Assembly (NCBI GenBank): GCA_001730015.1
Contig: MDLA01000155.1
Span: 1-38,417 of the forward strand
Source: Chromatiales bacterium (ex Bugula neritina AB1)
GTDB lineage: Bacteria; Pseudomonadota; Gammaproteobacteria; Granulosicoccales; Granulosicoccaceae
Reading direction: 5' to 3'
DNA length: 38,417 nt
The notes beneath the pieces are model-generated. The model made no database searches. It was not told the origin of the DNA and saw only the letters and a program-made list of their open reading frames with translations. Position numbers and translations under genes: made by a program. This document shows positions 24,149-32,632 of this stretch, piece after piece; the first letter of the stretch is position 1, and every line of letters starts with the position of its first letter.

Positions 24149-25326
24149 GCAACAATACCGCTATTGATCAGTGACTGGATTTTTTTATCGTCGTATCCGA
24201 GTTCGCTGAGCACAGTGCCGGTATTGCCTCCGGCCGTCGGCGGGTGCTGGTTCAGTGTGGCCCGCTGGCCGTTTATTTCTACCGGCAGTTTTGGCAGTAA
24301 CACTGATTTATCCGGTTCCTGAGGGTCTGGTTCCGGCAACTTTATTGAATGCAGACCATTGTGCTGCAGGTGCGGATTGTCTTTCAGTTCCTCAGGTTTG
24401 CTGATCGGGGCAAACGGTAAGCCGGCTTCTGTCAGTCTGGCTTCAAGGGCGTCGTTCGACAGCGCTATAAACAGCGTTTTCAGGTAGGGGATGATTTCGT
24501 CACGCAGTATTACTCTGTCTTTATTTTTCCGGTATTTGTCGTTGTCGTGCCAGTGCGTCAGCTTGAATACTTCGCAGAACCTCTGCCATTGTCCGTCACT
24601 GACGACGCCGACAAACATCTGCGCATCGGCGGTTTCAAAAACATCGTAAACCGCCCAGGCTGATGTGCGCGCAGGCATTGGTGCGGCTGGTATGCCGGTC
24701 ACGGCGTGCTGCGCCATGTGCTGGCCGACCAGAAATACCGTGGTTTCAAATAGAGCCGAAGTCACCTGAGCGCCTTCACTGGTTTGCGTGCGGCTGAGCA
24801 GCGCCGACAAAATACCGATCACGCCGAACATTCCGCCGGTTATATCGATCACCGATGAACCCGCTCGCAGCGGTCGGCCGGGCGGGCCGGTCATATACGC
24901 AAGCCCGCCCATCATCTGTGCGACTTCGTCCAGTGCGGTGCGTTGCTCGTACGGACCACTGAGAAAGCCTTTGGACGACTGATAAATAATACCCGGGTTT
25001 ATTTTTTTAGCATCGTCGTAGCCAAAGCCCAGTTTATCGAGCGCACCGGGACGGAAGTTTTCGATCATCACATCGGCGCTGGCGAGCAGATCACGGATTA
25101 CCTGCCGGCCTTCTTCGGTTTTAATATCGAGGCAGATACTTTTTTTATTGCGGTTGAACATCGCAAAGTACCCTGCGCCAGAGCCCGGAAGTGAACGGGT
25201 TTTGTCTCCTCCTATGGGCTCGATCTTGATGACTTCTGCTCCCAGATCCCCCAGTATCATTCCGACTGACGGCCCCATCACCATGTGTGAAAATTCGATA
25301 ACCCGGATATTCTGGAGAAATTGCAT
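24145..25326 (-). CDS. Class III (CaiB/BaiF family) CoA-transferase
   Basis: This 393-aa protein is a family III CoA-transferase, moving CoA between carboxylates via an aspartyl-CoA intermediate. Typical motifs are the N-terminal FSHMVMGPSVGMILGDLGAEVIKIEP, NRNKKSICLDIKTEEGR, ENFRPGALDKLGFGY, and DEVAQMMGGLAYMTGPPGRPLR. The LDEVAQ segment (about 137-142) contains the Asp expected to be catalytic. Length is normal. It is the first gene of the minus-strand operon, with a palindrome in its upstream region. The partner lyase gene starts 133 bp away on the other strand. Substrates of the transferase could be HMG, citramalate or a related branched acid, by context. Confidence 0.88.
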   Translation of the reverse strand: MQFLQNIRVIEFSHMVMGPSVGMILGDLGAEVIKIEPIGGDKTRSLPGSGAGYFAMFNRNKKSICLDIKTEEGRQVIRDLLASADVMIENFRPGALDKLGFGYDDAKKINPGIIYQSSKGFLSGPYEQRTALDEVAQMMGGLAYMTGPPGRPLRAGSSVIDITGGMFGVIGILSALLSRTQTSEGAQVTSALFETTVFLVGQHMAQHAVTGIPAAPMPARTSAWAVYDVFETADAQMFVGVVSDGQWQRFCEVFKLTHWHDNDKYRKNKDRVILRDEIIPYLKTLFIALSNDALEARLTEAGLPFAPISKPEELKDNPHLQHNGLHSIKLPEPDPQEPDKSVLLPKLPVEINGQRATLNQHPPTAGGNTGTVLSELGYDDKKIQSLINSGIVA

Positions 25327-25370
25327 AGCAGCCCTGTGTGCGCTTGTTTATTGTATTCTAAAGCGATTGC

Positions 25371-25389
25371 TGCTTGCACCAGGCAAGCA
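25371..25389. promoter_or_regulatory. Palindrome between divergent CoA-transferase and lyase genes
   Basis: TGCTTGC (25371-25377) and GCAAGCA (25383-25389) form a perfect 7-bp inverted repeat with a 5-bp spacer, inside the 132-bp gap between the divergent starts. A TACAAT-like -10 element lies on the minus strand closer to the CoA-transferase gene. It is a candidate operator shared by both sides. Confidence 0.4.
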
Positions 25390-25458
25390 TGATAGGCAAA
25401 ACTCGGTAGACCAAACATCAGTATACCGGTGCGGTCAGGCAAACTACAGGTGAGTGCG

Positions 25459-26442
25459 TTGAGTAACAGCGATAATATCAGCACAGGCTGCAGCAGCGCA
25501 GGTAAGGGCAGTTCTGTTGACGTGATAATCAGTGAGGTGGGGCCGCGTGACGGGCTGCAGAGTATCGATCAGTGCGTAGATATCGACACCAAAAAACGCT
25601 GGATTACAGCTGAAGCTGCAGCCGGCGTACGCGAGATTGAAGTGGGCTCGTTCGTCAACTACAAACTGCTGCCGCAAATGTGTGATACCGCCGAAATGGT
25701 CCGCCATGCGTGCGGCATAGAGGGGCTCACTGTCGCTGTGCTGGTTCCTAACCTGCGAGGAGCGGTGGCAGCCATAGAAGCTGGAGCGCACAAGATATCC
25801 ATACCGGTGTCGGCCAGTGAAACGCATTCGCAAAAAAATGTACGGCGCACTCATGCGCAAATGATTGATGAAGTCAGGGCGATTCGCCAGCGTATTGAAG
25901 AGCTTCCGAAAGCTCAGCAACCCTATTTTGAAGCCGGAATTGCCACCGCATTCGGTTGCTCGATTGAAGGGCATGTGCCGTTGAGCAAAGTGGTTGAACT
26001 GGCTGGCTTGCTGATTGGAGCCGGTGCTGAAGAGGTGGGGCTGTCCGACACCACAGGCTATGCCAACCCGCAGATGATACGTGAACGCATCAGGGCAGTG
26101 CACTGCGCTGTTGGCAGCGATAAACTCACCGGCGTGCATTTGCACAATACCCGTGGGCTCGGACTTGCCAACGCGGCGGCGGCTATAGATGAAGGGATTA
26201 CCACCCTGGACTCGTCACTGGGCGGGCTCGGCGGCTGCCCCTTTGCTCCCGGCGCCAGTGGCAATGTGGTGACCGAGGATCTGGTGTTTATGGTTGAATC
26301 CATGGGGCTTTCCACCGGCATCGATCTCGATAAACTGGTGCAGGTGCGGTCTATTCTGAAAGCCGGTATTGCAGAAGAACCGCTCTACGGATTTATACCC
26401 GATGCCGGCGTACCGGTGGGATGGGCAGACACCCACGTGTGA
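25459..26442 (+). CDS. Hydroxymethylglutaryl-CoA lyase family protein
   Basis: This 327-aa TIM-barrel lyase splits a 3-hydroxy-3-methyl acyl-CoA into acetyl-CoA and a keto acid. Motifs are EVGPRDGLQ (Arg-Asp of the active site), VEVGSFV-like REIEVGSFVN, GVHLHNTRG (metal-binding HxH) and GLGGCPFAPGASGN, which carries the family's cysteine. The HxH motif reads HLHNTRG, not the HCHDTYG of classical HMG-CoA lyases, so a different but related substrate is possible. The open frame begins at a GTG at 25429, but an AGGTGA ribosome site five bases before the TTG at 25459 favours that start. It is divergent from the CoA-transferase operon. Confidence 0.82.
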   Translation: MSNSDNISTGCSSAGKGSSVDVIISEVGPRDGLQSIDQCVDIDTKKRWITAEAAAGVREIEVGSFVNYKLLPQMCDTAEMVRHACGIEGLTVAVLVPNLRGAVAAIEAGAHKISIPVSASETHSQKNVRRTHAQMIDEVRAIRQRIEELPKAQQPYFEAGIATAFGCSIEGHVPLSKVVELAGLLIGAGAEEVGLSDTTGYANPQMIRERIRAVHCAVGSDKLTGVHLHNTRGLGLANAAAAIDEGITTLDSSLGGLGGCPFAPGASGNVVTEDLVFMVESMGLSTGIDLDKLVQVRSILKAGIAEEPLYGFIPDAGVPVGWADTHV

Positions 26443-26547
26443 TGCAGATAAACCAGGGGCTGGATGGTAAGCCCGATGTATTTCTCCACAGAGTGATACA
26501 CTGATTGTCTGAGTCTTTCACCTGTTGTTACTGATTGGGGTTTAGCG

Positions 26548-27261
26548 ATGAAACTACTGGTATTTCAGCATATCGACTGCGAGCATCCCGGCTCCCTGCG
26601 AGAATTTCTTGCTGCCGACGGAATAGACTGGCGGGCGGTGAATCTGCACAACGGTGAGGCTATTCCGAAACTCGATGACTACGATGCCTTATGGGTGATG
26701 GGCGGGCCAATGGATGTCTGGGATATAGAAGAATGCCCGTGGCTGATCGCTGAAAAAGCGGCTATTCGCGAGTGGGTCGGCGTCAGCATGAAGCCGTATC
26801 TGGGCTTGTGTCTAGGGCACCAGCTACTAGCTGATGCCATGGGCGGAACCTGTGGCCCGCAGCGACCGGCAGAGATTGGCATTATGAATGTGGAGCTGAC
26901 TGAACAGGGTCGGGCAGATGCCTTGTTTCAGGGCACCTCCGCGGTACAACCGTGCTTGCAATGGCATTCTGTGCGGGTTGCACAGGAGCCTGAAAATACC
27001 ACGGTTCTGGCCAGTTCCCGCGACTGCCGTGTGCAGGCCATGCGGGTTGGTACCAATGCGTGGTCCATGCAGTACCATGTCGAAGTGGAACCCGATACCG
27101 TAAAAAACTGGGGGGAGGTGCCGGCCTATCACCAGGCGTTGCTGAATTCACTTGGTGCAGACGGGATCAACGTGATGCAACAGGGTGCCGATGAAAACAT
27201 GCAGGTGTTTACCCGCTCTGCCGAAACCATCTATAAAAATTTCATGAGTGCTATTCGCTAA
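26548..27261 (+). CDS. Class I glutamine amidotransferase-like protein
   Basis: This 237-aa stand-alone GATase1-domain protein has the nucleophile elbow GLCLGHQ (Cys88) and the His-Glu pair in MQYHVEVEPDTV (His177, Glu179), so the full triad is present. The N-terminus reads KLLVFQHIDCEHPG, typical of GMP-synthase-like amidotransferases such as gamma-glutamyl-polyamine or D-xylose-linked homologues found in catabolic clusters. It may release gamma-glutamyl groups or transfer ammonia. It is followed after 15 bp by a GNAT gene, with which it probably forms an operon. The physiological acceptor is unknown. Confidence 0.82.
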   Translation: MKLLVFQHIDCEHPGSLREFLAADGIDWRAVNLHNGEAIPKLDDYDALWVMGGPMDVWDIEECPWLIAEKAAIREWVGVSMKPYLGLCLGHQLLADAMGGTCGPQRPAEIGIMNVELTEQGRADALFQGTSAVQPCLQWHSVRVAQEPENTTVLASSRDCRVQAMRVGTNAWSMQYHVEVEPDTVKNWGEVPAYHQALLNSLGADGINVMQQGADENMQVFTRSAETIYKNFMSAIR

Positions 27262-27276
27262 GGCAATCGATCAGTC

Positions 27277-27993
27277 ATGACAACCGAATCACAGCAGCAG
27301 AACGCACTTGGCCAGCCGATAGGTTTTTCGCTTGATCAATGGAAGGCACCGCCGTTTCCACCGGCTACTGCAATGCACGGCCGTTTCTGTCGGGTGGTCC
27401 CGCTCGATGTGGAAGCGCATGCAGGTGACCTGTTCGATGCGTTTATAAAAGATGCGCAACACGGTAACTGGACCTACCTTCCCTATGGTCCGTTCGCGGC
27501 GCTGGAAGAGTTCAGGCAGTGGCTTGAGACGGTATCGACAAACAGCGACCCGATGTTCCATAGCGTAGTTGATCAGCAAACCGGTAAGGCAGTCGGTGTC
27601 ACCAGCTACTTGCGTATTCAGCCTGATATCGGCTCTATTGAAGTCGGGCATATCCATTTTTCACCGTTACTGCAAAAGCGGCCGATGGCGACTGAAGCCA
27701 TGTACCTGATGATGAGGCGCGTCTTTGATGAACTCGGCTACCGGCGTTATGAGTGGAAATGCGATTCGCTCAATCAGCCCTCACGAAATGCGGCGCAGCG
27801 ATTAGGCTTTTCGTACGAAGGTTTGTTCCGACAGGCAGCGTTGTACAAATCGAGGAACCGGGATACCGCCTGGTATTCAATAATCGATTCCGAGTGGCCT
27901 GCACTTAAAAAAGCCTTTGAACGCTGGCTTGCACCTGAAAATTTTGATTCCCGCGGCAGCCAGCAGGCAAGCCTTGTTTCATTCAGGGAATAA
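27277..27993 (+). CDS. GNAT family N-acetyltransferase
   Basis: This is a 238-aa protein with an Acetyltransf_3 (RimJ/RimL-like) domain. Residues about 40-75 form the N-terminal part (GDLFDAFIKDAQHGNWTYLPYGPF), and the acetyl-CoA-binding end reads KRPMATEAMYLMMRRVFDELGYRRYEWKC followed by NQPSRNAAQRLGFSYEGLFRQA, a wording typical of small-molecule or ribosomal-protein N-acetyltransferases. It starts 15 bp after the amidotransferase gene. Nothing shows the substrate. Confidence 0.85.
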   Translation: MTTESQQQNALGQPIGFSLDQWKAPPFPPATAMHGRFCRVVPLDVEAHAGDLFDAFIKDAQHGNWTYLPYGPFAALEEFRQWLETVSTNSDPMFHSVVDQQTGKAVGVTSYLRIQPDIGSIEVGHIHFSPLLQKRPMATEAMYLMMRRVFDELGYRRYEWKCDSLNQPSRNAAQRLGFSYEGLFRQAALYKSRNRDTAWYSIIDSEWPALKKAFERWLAPENFDSRGSQQASLVSFRE

Positions 27994-28044
27994 CATAGAC
28001 CCCGGGCTGTATGTCGCTGACTGCAAAGGCCACTTGCTGATATA

Positions 28045-28066
28045 CTGCTATCTAGTTTGATAACAG
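28045..28066. promoter_or_regulatory. Palindromic candidate operator of the GntR gene
   Basis: CTGCTATC (28045-28052) and GATAACAG (28059-28066) form an inverted repeat that matches at 7 of 8 positions, with a 6-bp centre (TAGTTT). It ends 12 bp before the GTG start of the GntR-family regulator gene, a usual place for autoregulation. Confidence 0.5.
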
Positions 28067-28078
28067 GTTTTATCGCGA

Positions 28079-28756
28079 GTGGATATACAACCGGGGGCAG
28101 ACGAAACAGCGACTACGTCAACGACGCAGCGTGTGGCTATCGTGTTGCGACAACTGCTGATAACCGGTGAAATAAATCCCGGTGAGCGGCTGAAGGTAGA
28201 ATCGCTTAAAGCTCGCCTGAATGTTGGTGCATCTCCTATTCGTGAGGCACTGAGTCTGCTCACCTCAGACCAGTTAGTCGAGCGTATTGACCAGCGAGGG
28301 TTTCGAGCAGCACCTATCAGTGAAGCGAATTTCAGTGAAATACTCACCTTGCGCTGCAAGCTTGAAGCAATGGCGCTTCGCTCCAGTATAGAGCGGGGTC
28401 AAACGCACTGGGAGGAGCAGCTGGTGCTGTCGCACCACCGCCTGGCGCAGGCTGAGCGCAGCAATATAAAAGAGTGGGAAATCCAGCATAAGGCGTATCA
28501 CCGTTCGTTGATAGATGCCTGTGACTCACCCATATTATTGCGTTTCTGTGATCAGCTGTACGATCTGAATATTCGTTACCGCTATCTGGCACTTAAGTCA
28601 AAAATCTATAAAAAACGCAATGTAAGTGATGAGCACCAGCGTATCATGGAAGCGGCAGTAGCCCGTGATGCAGATACCGCATCACGCCTACTCGAAGAGC
28701 ACTATAGAAGTACCGGTGATTATCTGGCCGGTCAGATGGCGGCATTCGCAGAATAA
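28079..28756 (+). CDS. GntR family transcriptional regulator (FCD/FadR type)
   Basis: This 225-aa regulator has an N-terminal winged helix (LLITGEINPGERLKVESLKARLNVGASPIREALSLLTSDQLVE, about 24-66) and a helical FCD effector domain (about 80-215) with LRCKLEAMALRSSI, HKAYHRSLIDAC and the terminal DEHQRIMEAAVARDADTASRLLEEHY. FCD domains usually bind carboxylates through a metal. The likely start is GTG; no strong ribosome site is seen. It lies 3 bp from the end of the convergent intradiol dioxygenase gene, and could control that catabolic operon as well as itself, though neither is shown. Confidence 0.87.
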   Translation: MDIQPGADETATTSTTQRVAIVLRQLLITGEINPGERLKVESLKARLNVGASPIREALSLLTSDQLVERIDQRGFRAAPISEANFSEILTLRCKLEAMALRSSIERGQTHWEEQLVLSHHRLAQAERSNIKEWEIQHKAYHRSLIDACDSPILLRFCDQLYDLNIRYRYLALKSKIYKKRNVSDEHQRIMEAAVARDADTASRLLEEHYRSTGDYLAGQMAAFAE

Positions 28757-28759
28757 TAA

Positions 28760-29632
28760 TTATTTTTCTGATGAAAGAATAATATCGAAATCAACACGCG
28801 AGAAATCGGCGTCAACCTTGCCCGATAGTGCGAGGCCTTCGCTTGGGAAGTCAGCGGCTTTTTGTGGTTTGTAGGTCATGACCAGATCATCCCTTACGCC
28901 AAATACAGTGTCCTGATCGAGATAGGGATCATCGTCCGGGAATACTTCGGTGACCAGGGGCTGGAAGCCTTCAGCTTTAACAATATAGTGCAGGTGCGAG
29001 GGGCGCCACGGATGTCTGCCGGTAGCGTTCAGCAATTTACCAACCGGGCCATCGGTGGGTACGGTATAGCTGACAGGTCGGACGGTAGTAAAGCGGTATA
29101 AGCCATTGGCTTCGGTGGTGAACAAAGCGTGAAAGCTGTATTCATCCTGTTCCGGATCCTGAGAGGAGTACAGGCCGTTAGGGGCGGTCTGCCAGATGTC
29201 GAGGGTAGCACCGCCTATCGGGTTGCCGTCGGTGTCGCATACTTTGCCTTGCACCAGAATAAGCTCGCCTTCGTAGTCGCCCCGTAAATCGGTGCCCATC
29301 GGGAATGCGGGTGCGTTGGATATATGAAACGGCCCAAGTACACTGGAATTGGTACCAGCCTCGGAAGAATTGATCATATCGACCAGCGATGACAGCCCCA
29401 GCACATCAGACAGCAGAACAAACTCGTCGCGTTGTGGTGTGGTGATCCGCCCGGCTTCCCGCAGGATATCGAGGCCCTGGTTCCACTCGGCGTGCGTCAG
29501 TTTGGTCTCGCGCGCGAAGTCGTGCAGGTGGCGTGCAAGGCTCTCCATGATTTCCCGCAGCCTGGGATTGGTGTCGTCGCCAAAATAACCGAGAAATGTA
29601 TCGGTCAGGTTATCCTGGGTAACATTGCGCAT
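28760..29632 (-). CDS. Intradiol ring-cleavage dioxygenase (hydroxyquinol 1,2-dioxygenase-like)
   Basis: This 290-aa non-haem Fe(III) enzyme cleaves an ortho-diol aromatic ring between the hydroxyls. The iron ligands are visible as Tyr155 (PNGLYS), Tyr189 (RPVSYT) and the HxH pair 213/215 (RPSHLHYIV). The N-terminal helical dimerisation domain with TTPQRDEFVLLSDVLGLSSLVDMIN and SSVLGPFHI is more like hydroxyquinol 1,2-dioxygenase and catechol 1,2-dioxygenase than protocatechuate 3,4-dioxygenase. It is the last gene of the TRAP operon. No maleylacetate reductase or muconate cycloisomerase gene is in the window, so the downstream steps are elsewhere. Confidence 0.88.
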   Translation of the reverse strand: MRNVTQDNLTDTFLGYFGDDTNPRLREIMESLARHLHDFARETKLTHAEWNQGLDILREAGRITTPQRDEFVLLSDVLGLSSLVDMINSSEAGTNSSVLGPFHISNAPAFPMGTDLRGDYEGELILVQGKVCDTDGNPIGGATLDIWQTAPNGLYSSQDPEQDEYSFHALFTTEANGLYRFTTVRPVSYTVPTDGPVGKLLNATGRHPWRPSHLHYIVKAEGFQPLVTEVFPDDDPYLDQDTVFGVRDDLVMTYKPQKAADFPSEGLALSGKVDADFSRVDFDIILSSEK

Positions 29633-29659
29633 GGCAGTATCCTTTAAGTTTAGTGCCGG

Positions 29660-30964
29660 TTAAATAAGTGCCAGGCTGAGCTGAGGAAATCGTATCAGCA
29701 AAAACAGCACAAAGAGCATGACGGCCGCAAACGGCAGTGCGCCGAGGAACACATCTTTGAGTGTAATTCGGTCGTCGTTAAGTGTGGATTTTATAACAAA
29801 GCAGCTTATCCCCAACGGTGGGGTGAGCAAACCTATTTCAGCGCCGACTACGGTGACAATACCGAACCACACCGGGCTGAGTCCGAGCGGCTCGATCAAC
29901 GGCAGAAACAGTGGTACCACAATCAGTATAATTGATGCGGTATCAAGCAGGGTGCCTAGAAATAACATGAGCAGAACGTAGAGAAACATAATGGTGGCGA
30001 AGCTGAATTGATTTTCAGCGATGATATCGCCAAGCTCATTGGGTACGCCGGCGAGGCCGAGCATGCGGCTGTAAATTGAAGCCGAGGTGATTAGAAACAA
30101 TATGGCGGCGGTGATGTGTCCGGTTTCGAGCAGCGTTTCCCAGAATGCTTTCCAGGTCATCCGTCTGCGTAGCAGGGCGAATAGAAGCCCGATAGCCGCA
30201 CCCGTAGCGCCCGCTTCAACTGGTGTAAGCCAGCCGGTATAGATGCCACCCAGTACCAGCGCGATCAATGTAACCAGAGGGCCGGTTTTTAGCAGGATGT
30301 CTATTCCTGAAAGCCGGTCAGCCTCCTGAAATACGCGGCCACCAACGAACCCCGGGGTGAATCGGGCGGCAAACCAGATTGCGCCAAGGTAGGCGAATGC
30401 TAGCAACAGACCCGGGATAACGCCGGCCAGAAACATTTCACCGACCGATTGCTCTGCAACAAAAGAATAGATGATCAGCATGGCTGATGGCGGGATAATC
30501 ATGCCCAGCACCGATGAGCCGGCAACCACACCAACAGCGAAACGGGGGTTGTAATCGTAGCGCAGCATTTGTGGCACAGCCACGGTTGAAAACACCGATG
30601 CGGAAGCGATAGACGATCCGGTTACGGCAGCAAACACCGCGTTAGCGCCCACTGTTGCCATACCGATGCCGCCTTTGACCCTGCGAAAACCGGCATTCAT
30701 GACTTCATAGATATCGGCACCCATACCGGCTTTAGATACCACCAGCCCCATGAAGGTAAACAGCGGTATGGTGGCAAAGGTATATTCCATTACGCTATCG
30801 CCGAGCGCAATTTTCAACAGATTTACGGCGAGGTCAAAGTTGTCTCTCATTAACCAGATAGAGACAAATGACACCATGCCGAGGGCGACAGGAATATAGA
30901 CGCCCAGATAAATTAGAACAATAATCGCAGCGACTGACGCGAAACCGATTTCAAATGGGCTCAT
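29660..30964 (-). CDS. dctM: TRAP transporter large permease (DctM/SiaM type)
   Basis: This 434-aa, twelve-or-so-helix membrane protein is the ion-coupled transport subunit of a TRAP system. Family segments include MLIIYSFVAEQSVGEMFLAGVIPG, GSSIASASVFSTVAVPQM near the middle, and IVTVVGAEIGLLTPPLGISCFVIKS toward the end. Its start overlaps the DctQ stop by four bases, and the two form the membrane complex. Solute is inferred to be an organic acid linked to the neighbouring aromatic genes. Confidence 0.9.
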   Translation of the reverse strand: MSPFEIGFASVAAIIVLIYLGVYIPVALGMVSFVSIWLMRDNFDLAVNLLKIALGDSVMEYTFATIPLFTFMGLVVSKAGMGADIYEVMNAGFRRVKGGIGMATVGANAVFAAVTGSSIASASVFSTVAVPQMLRYDYNPRFAVGVVAGSSVLGMIIPPSAMLIIYSFVAEQSVGEMFLAGVIPGLLLAFAYLGAIWFAARFTPGFVGGRVFQEADRLSGIDILLKTGPLVTLIALVLGGIYTGWLTPVEAGATGAAIGLLFALLRRRMTWKAFWETLLETGHITAAILFLITSASIYSRMLGLAGVPNELGDIIAENQFSFATIMFLYVLLMLFLGTLLDTASIILIVVPLFLPLIEPLGLSPVWFGIVTVVGAEIGLLTPPLGISCFVIKSTLNDDRITLKDVFLGALPFAAVMLFVLFLLIRFPQLSLALI

Positions 30965-31488
30965 GCGTCAGTTATGTTCCGTGTGGATTTATCGGGGATG
31001 ATGCTCTTACAGACAAACAACAGGGTACACAGTATCGCAGAGAGCACGATAACCAGTTTCACCGGCCACCAGGGTGCGGTGAACACTCCGGGTACGCCGA
31101 AGAAATCTTGGCTCTCCCACATTTCGGTAAATTCCGGCCACATCGCATAGACAATTAAGCCCATGAATACGAAAGAGAGGGAGTCAATCAGGCGCTGTAG
31201 AATACTGGAAAGCCGGGGATACCGTTTGCCTGTCAGCAGCAGGAATCCGTCAGAACGAGTGAGGCGATTAACCCGGACTACATCGGGCAGCTGCAGAAAG
31301 ACTATAAACACCAGCGAGAATTGCACAATTTCTACCGCACCCATGAAGGGTGCGGAGAAAACGCCGCGCGCGACGACATCGTAGTTTACAACGGCAACCA
31401 GACCGAGCACAGACAGCGTGCCGACGGCGTTAAACGCCGTCGCTGTTTTTCCTGCCAGCTGTTTTATCGTGGCTAGTAGTGTACACAC
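30961..31488 (-). CDS. dctQ: TRAP transporter small permease (DctQ/SiaQ type)
   Basis: This protein of about 175 aa has four membrane segments: LSVLGLVAVVNYDVVARGVF, IVQFSLVFIVFLQLPDVV, SLSFVFMGLIVYAMWP and PVKLVIVLSAILCTLLFVC. It is the small subunit that pairs with DctM. The open frame starts at 31596 inside the DctP gene, but the family begins near residue 37 of that frame; I choose the GTG at 31488, which follows the DctP stop by 40 bases and lacks a strong ribosome site, so the start is uncertain. Confidence 0.82.
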   Translation of the reverse strand: MCTLLATIKQLAGKTATAFNAVGTLSVLGLVAVVNYDVVARGVFSAPFMGAVEIVQFSLVFIVFLQLPDVVRVNRLTRSDGFLLLTGKRYPRLSSILQRLIDSLSFVFMGLIVYAMWPEFTEMWESQDFFGVPGVFTAPWWPVKLVIVLSAILCTLLFVCKSIIPDKSTRNITDA

Positions 31489-31528
31489 GCTGGTTGTCCG
31501 AGTTGCCTGATACTGGTGTTTTACGACT

Positions 31529-32605
31529 CTAGAGCTCAGAGGCCCAGTCTCGCAACGGAGTGAAACCGGCTGCTTTGAGTTTCCCCATATAGGCATTCAG
31601 CATATCGGTGCCGGGCTCACCTTTATCGTCGAGGTCTTTGGCCCAGCCGACGGCGATATTGGGCATACCATCGGCCCACGCCTGTCGCTCGGCCGGATCC
31701 ATGTCGGTGACAGTACCACCCGAAGCGGCATAGGCCTCACGGCTGGCTTTGGCGCGATCCATGGCGACACTGGCGATATGATCGCGGTACTCTACGGCTA
31801 CTTCCTGCAGTACGTTCTGTACTTCTTCCGGTAGTTTTTTCCAGAAATCTTTGTTTACCGTAACGGTTTTAGAATTTACTGCGCCCAGATCAGCCTTCAG
31901 CATATGCGGTGCAACTTCAGCAATTTTGAAGGTTTTGGCAGCTTCCGGCCAGAGCATGGCATGATCGACGAGCCCGGTCTGCAGCATGCTGTAGAAGTCA
32001 GTCAGTCCTCCGCGCACGCCGACAGCGCCATTGATGCCTTCAAGGTAGCGCATGTTCATTCCAGCGCCAGCTACTTTGCTGCCTTCAAGGTCTTTTAGTG
32101 TGGTGATTGGTTCGCGACTGAGCATCTGGTAGGTATCGAGTACCACACCGGTTGCCAGGTATACCTGGTTCTGCTTGTCGAATTCCTTTTGCATGGTGGG
32201 GAATTCGCGGGCGATTTCATCAACCGCTTTGGCCACAGCGCGTGCGTCTGCTGCGATAAACGGTGTAACAGCGGACAACGCCTGACTGGGCAGCTTTGAC
32301 GAGTGAAATATTGTTGTTACTATGCCTATATCTCCAAGGCCGAGCTTCACACCTTCCAGTACCCCTTTAGGTTTTACAATAGAGCCGCCATAGCTTTCCT
32401 GCCAGTCCATTGCGTAGTTGCCGGTGGCGGCAAGGCGCTTGTCGACTTCCGGAATAAAAAAACCACTGAACTCCTTGACCCACATTGCCTTGGCAGGGTA
32501 ACCGTCGATGACTACCGCCTTGATGGTCTCTGTGGCCATTGCAGACTGCGCAAGAAGCATAGACAACGCCAGACCTGCAGCGTTTCTGATAACATTTTTT
32601 CTCAT
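31529..32605 (-). CDS. dctP: TRAP transporter periplasmic solute-binding protein (DctP)
   Basis: This 358-aa secreted binding protein begins with a signal peptide (MRKNVIRNAAGLALSMLLAQ, cleavage near SAMA-TETIK). The mature part has typical TRAP-P features: VLEGVKLGLGDIGIV, the GSKVAGAGMNMRYLEGINGAVG segment, and FWKKLPEEVQNVLQEVAVEYRD near the C-terminus. It supplies the ligand to the DctQM pair encoded just downstream. The ligand is probably a carboxylate, given the neighbouring dioxygenase and FAH genes, but its identity is unknown. Confidence 0.88.
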   Translation of the reverse strand: MRKNVIRNAAGLALSMLLAQSAMATETIKAVVIDGYPAKAMWVKEFSGFFIPEVDKRLAATGNYAMDWQESYGGSIVKPKGVLEGVKLGLGDIGIVTTIFHSSKLPSQALSAVTPFIAADARAVAKAVDEIAREFPTMQKEFDKQNQVYLATGVVLDTYQMLSREPITTLKDLEGSKVAGAGMNMRYLEGINGAVGVRGGLTDFYSMLQTGLVDHAMLWPEAAKTFKIAEVAPHMLKADLGAVNSKTVTVNKDFWKKLPEEVQNVLQEVAVEYRDHIASVAMDRAKASREAYAASGGTVTDMDPAERQAWADGMPNIAVGWAKDLDDKGEPGTDMLNAYMGKLKAAGFTPLRDWASEL

Positions 32606-32632
32606 AGCGTATTCCTCTAGTTTTATTTAACT

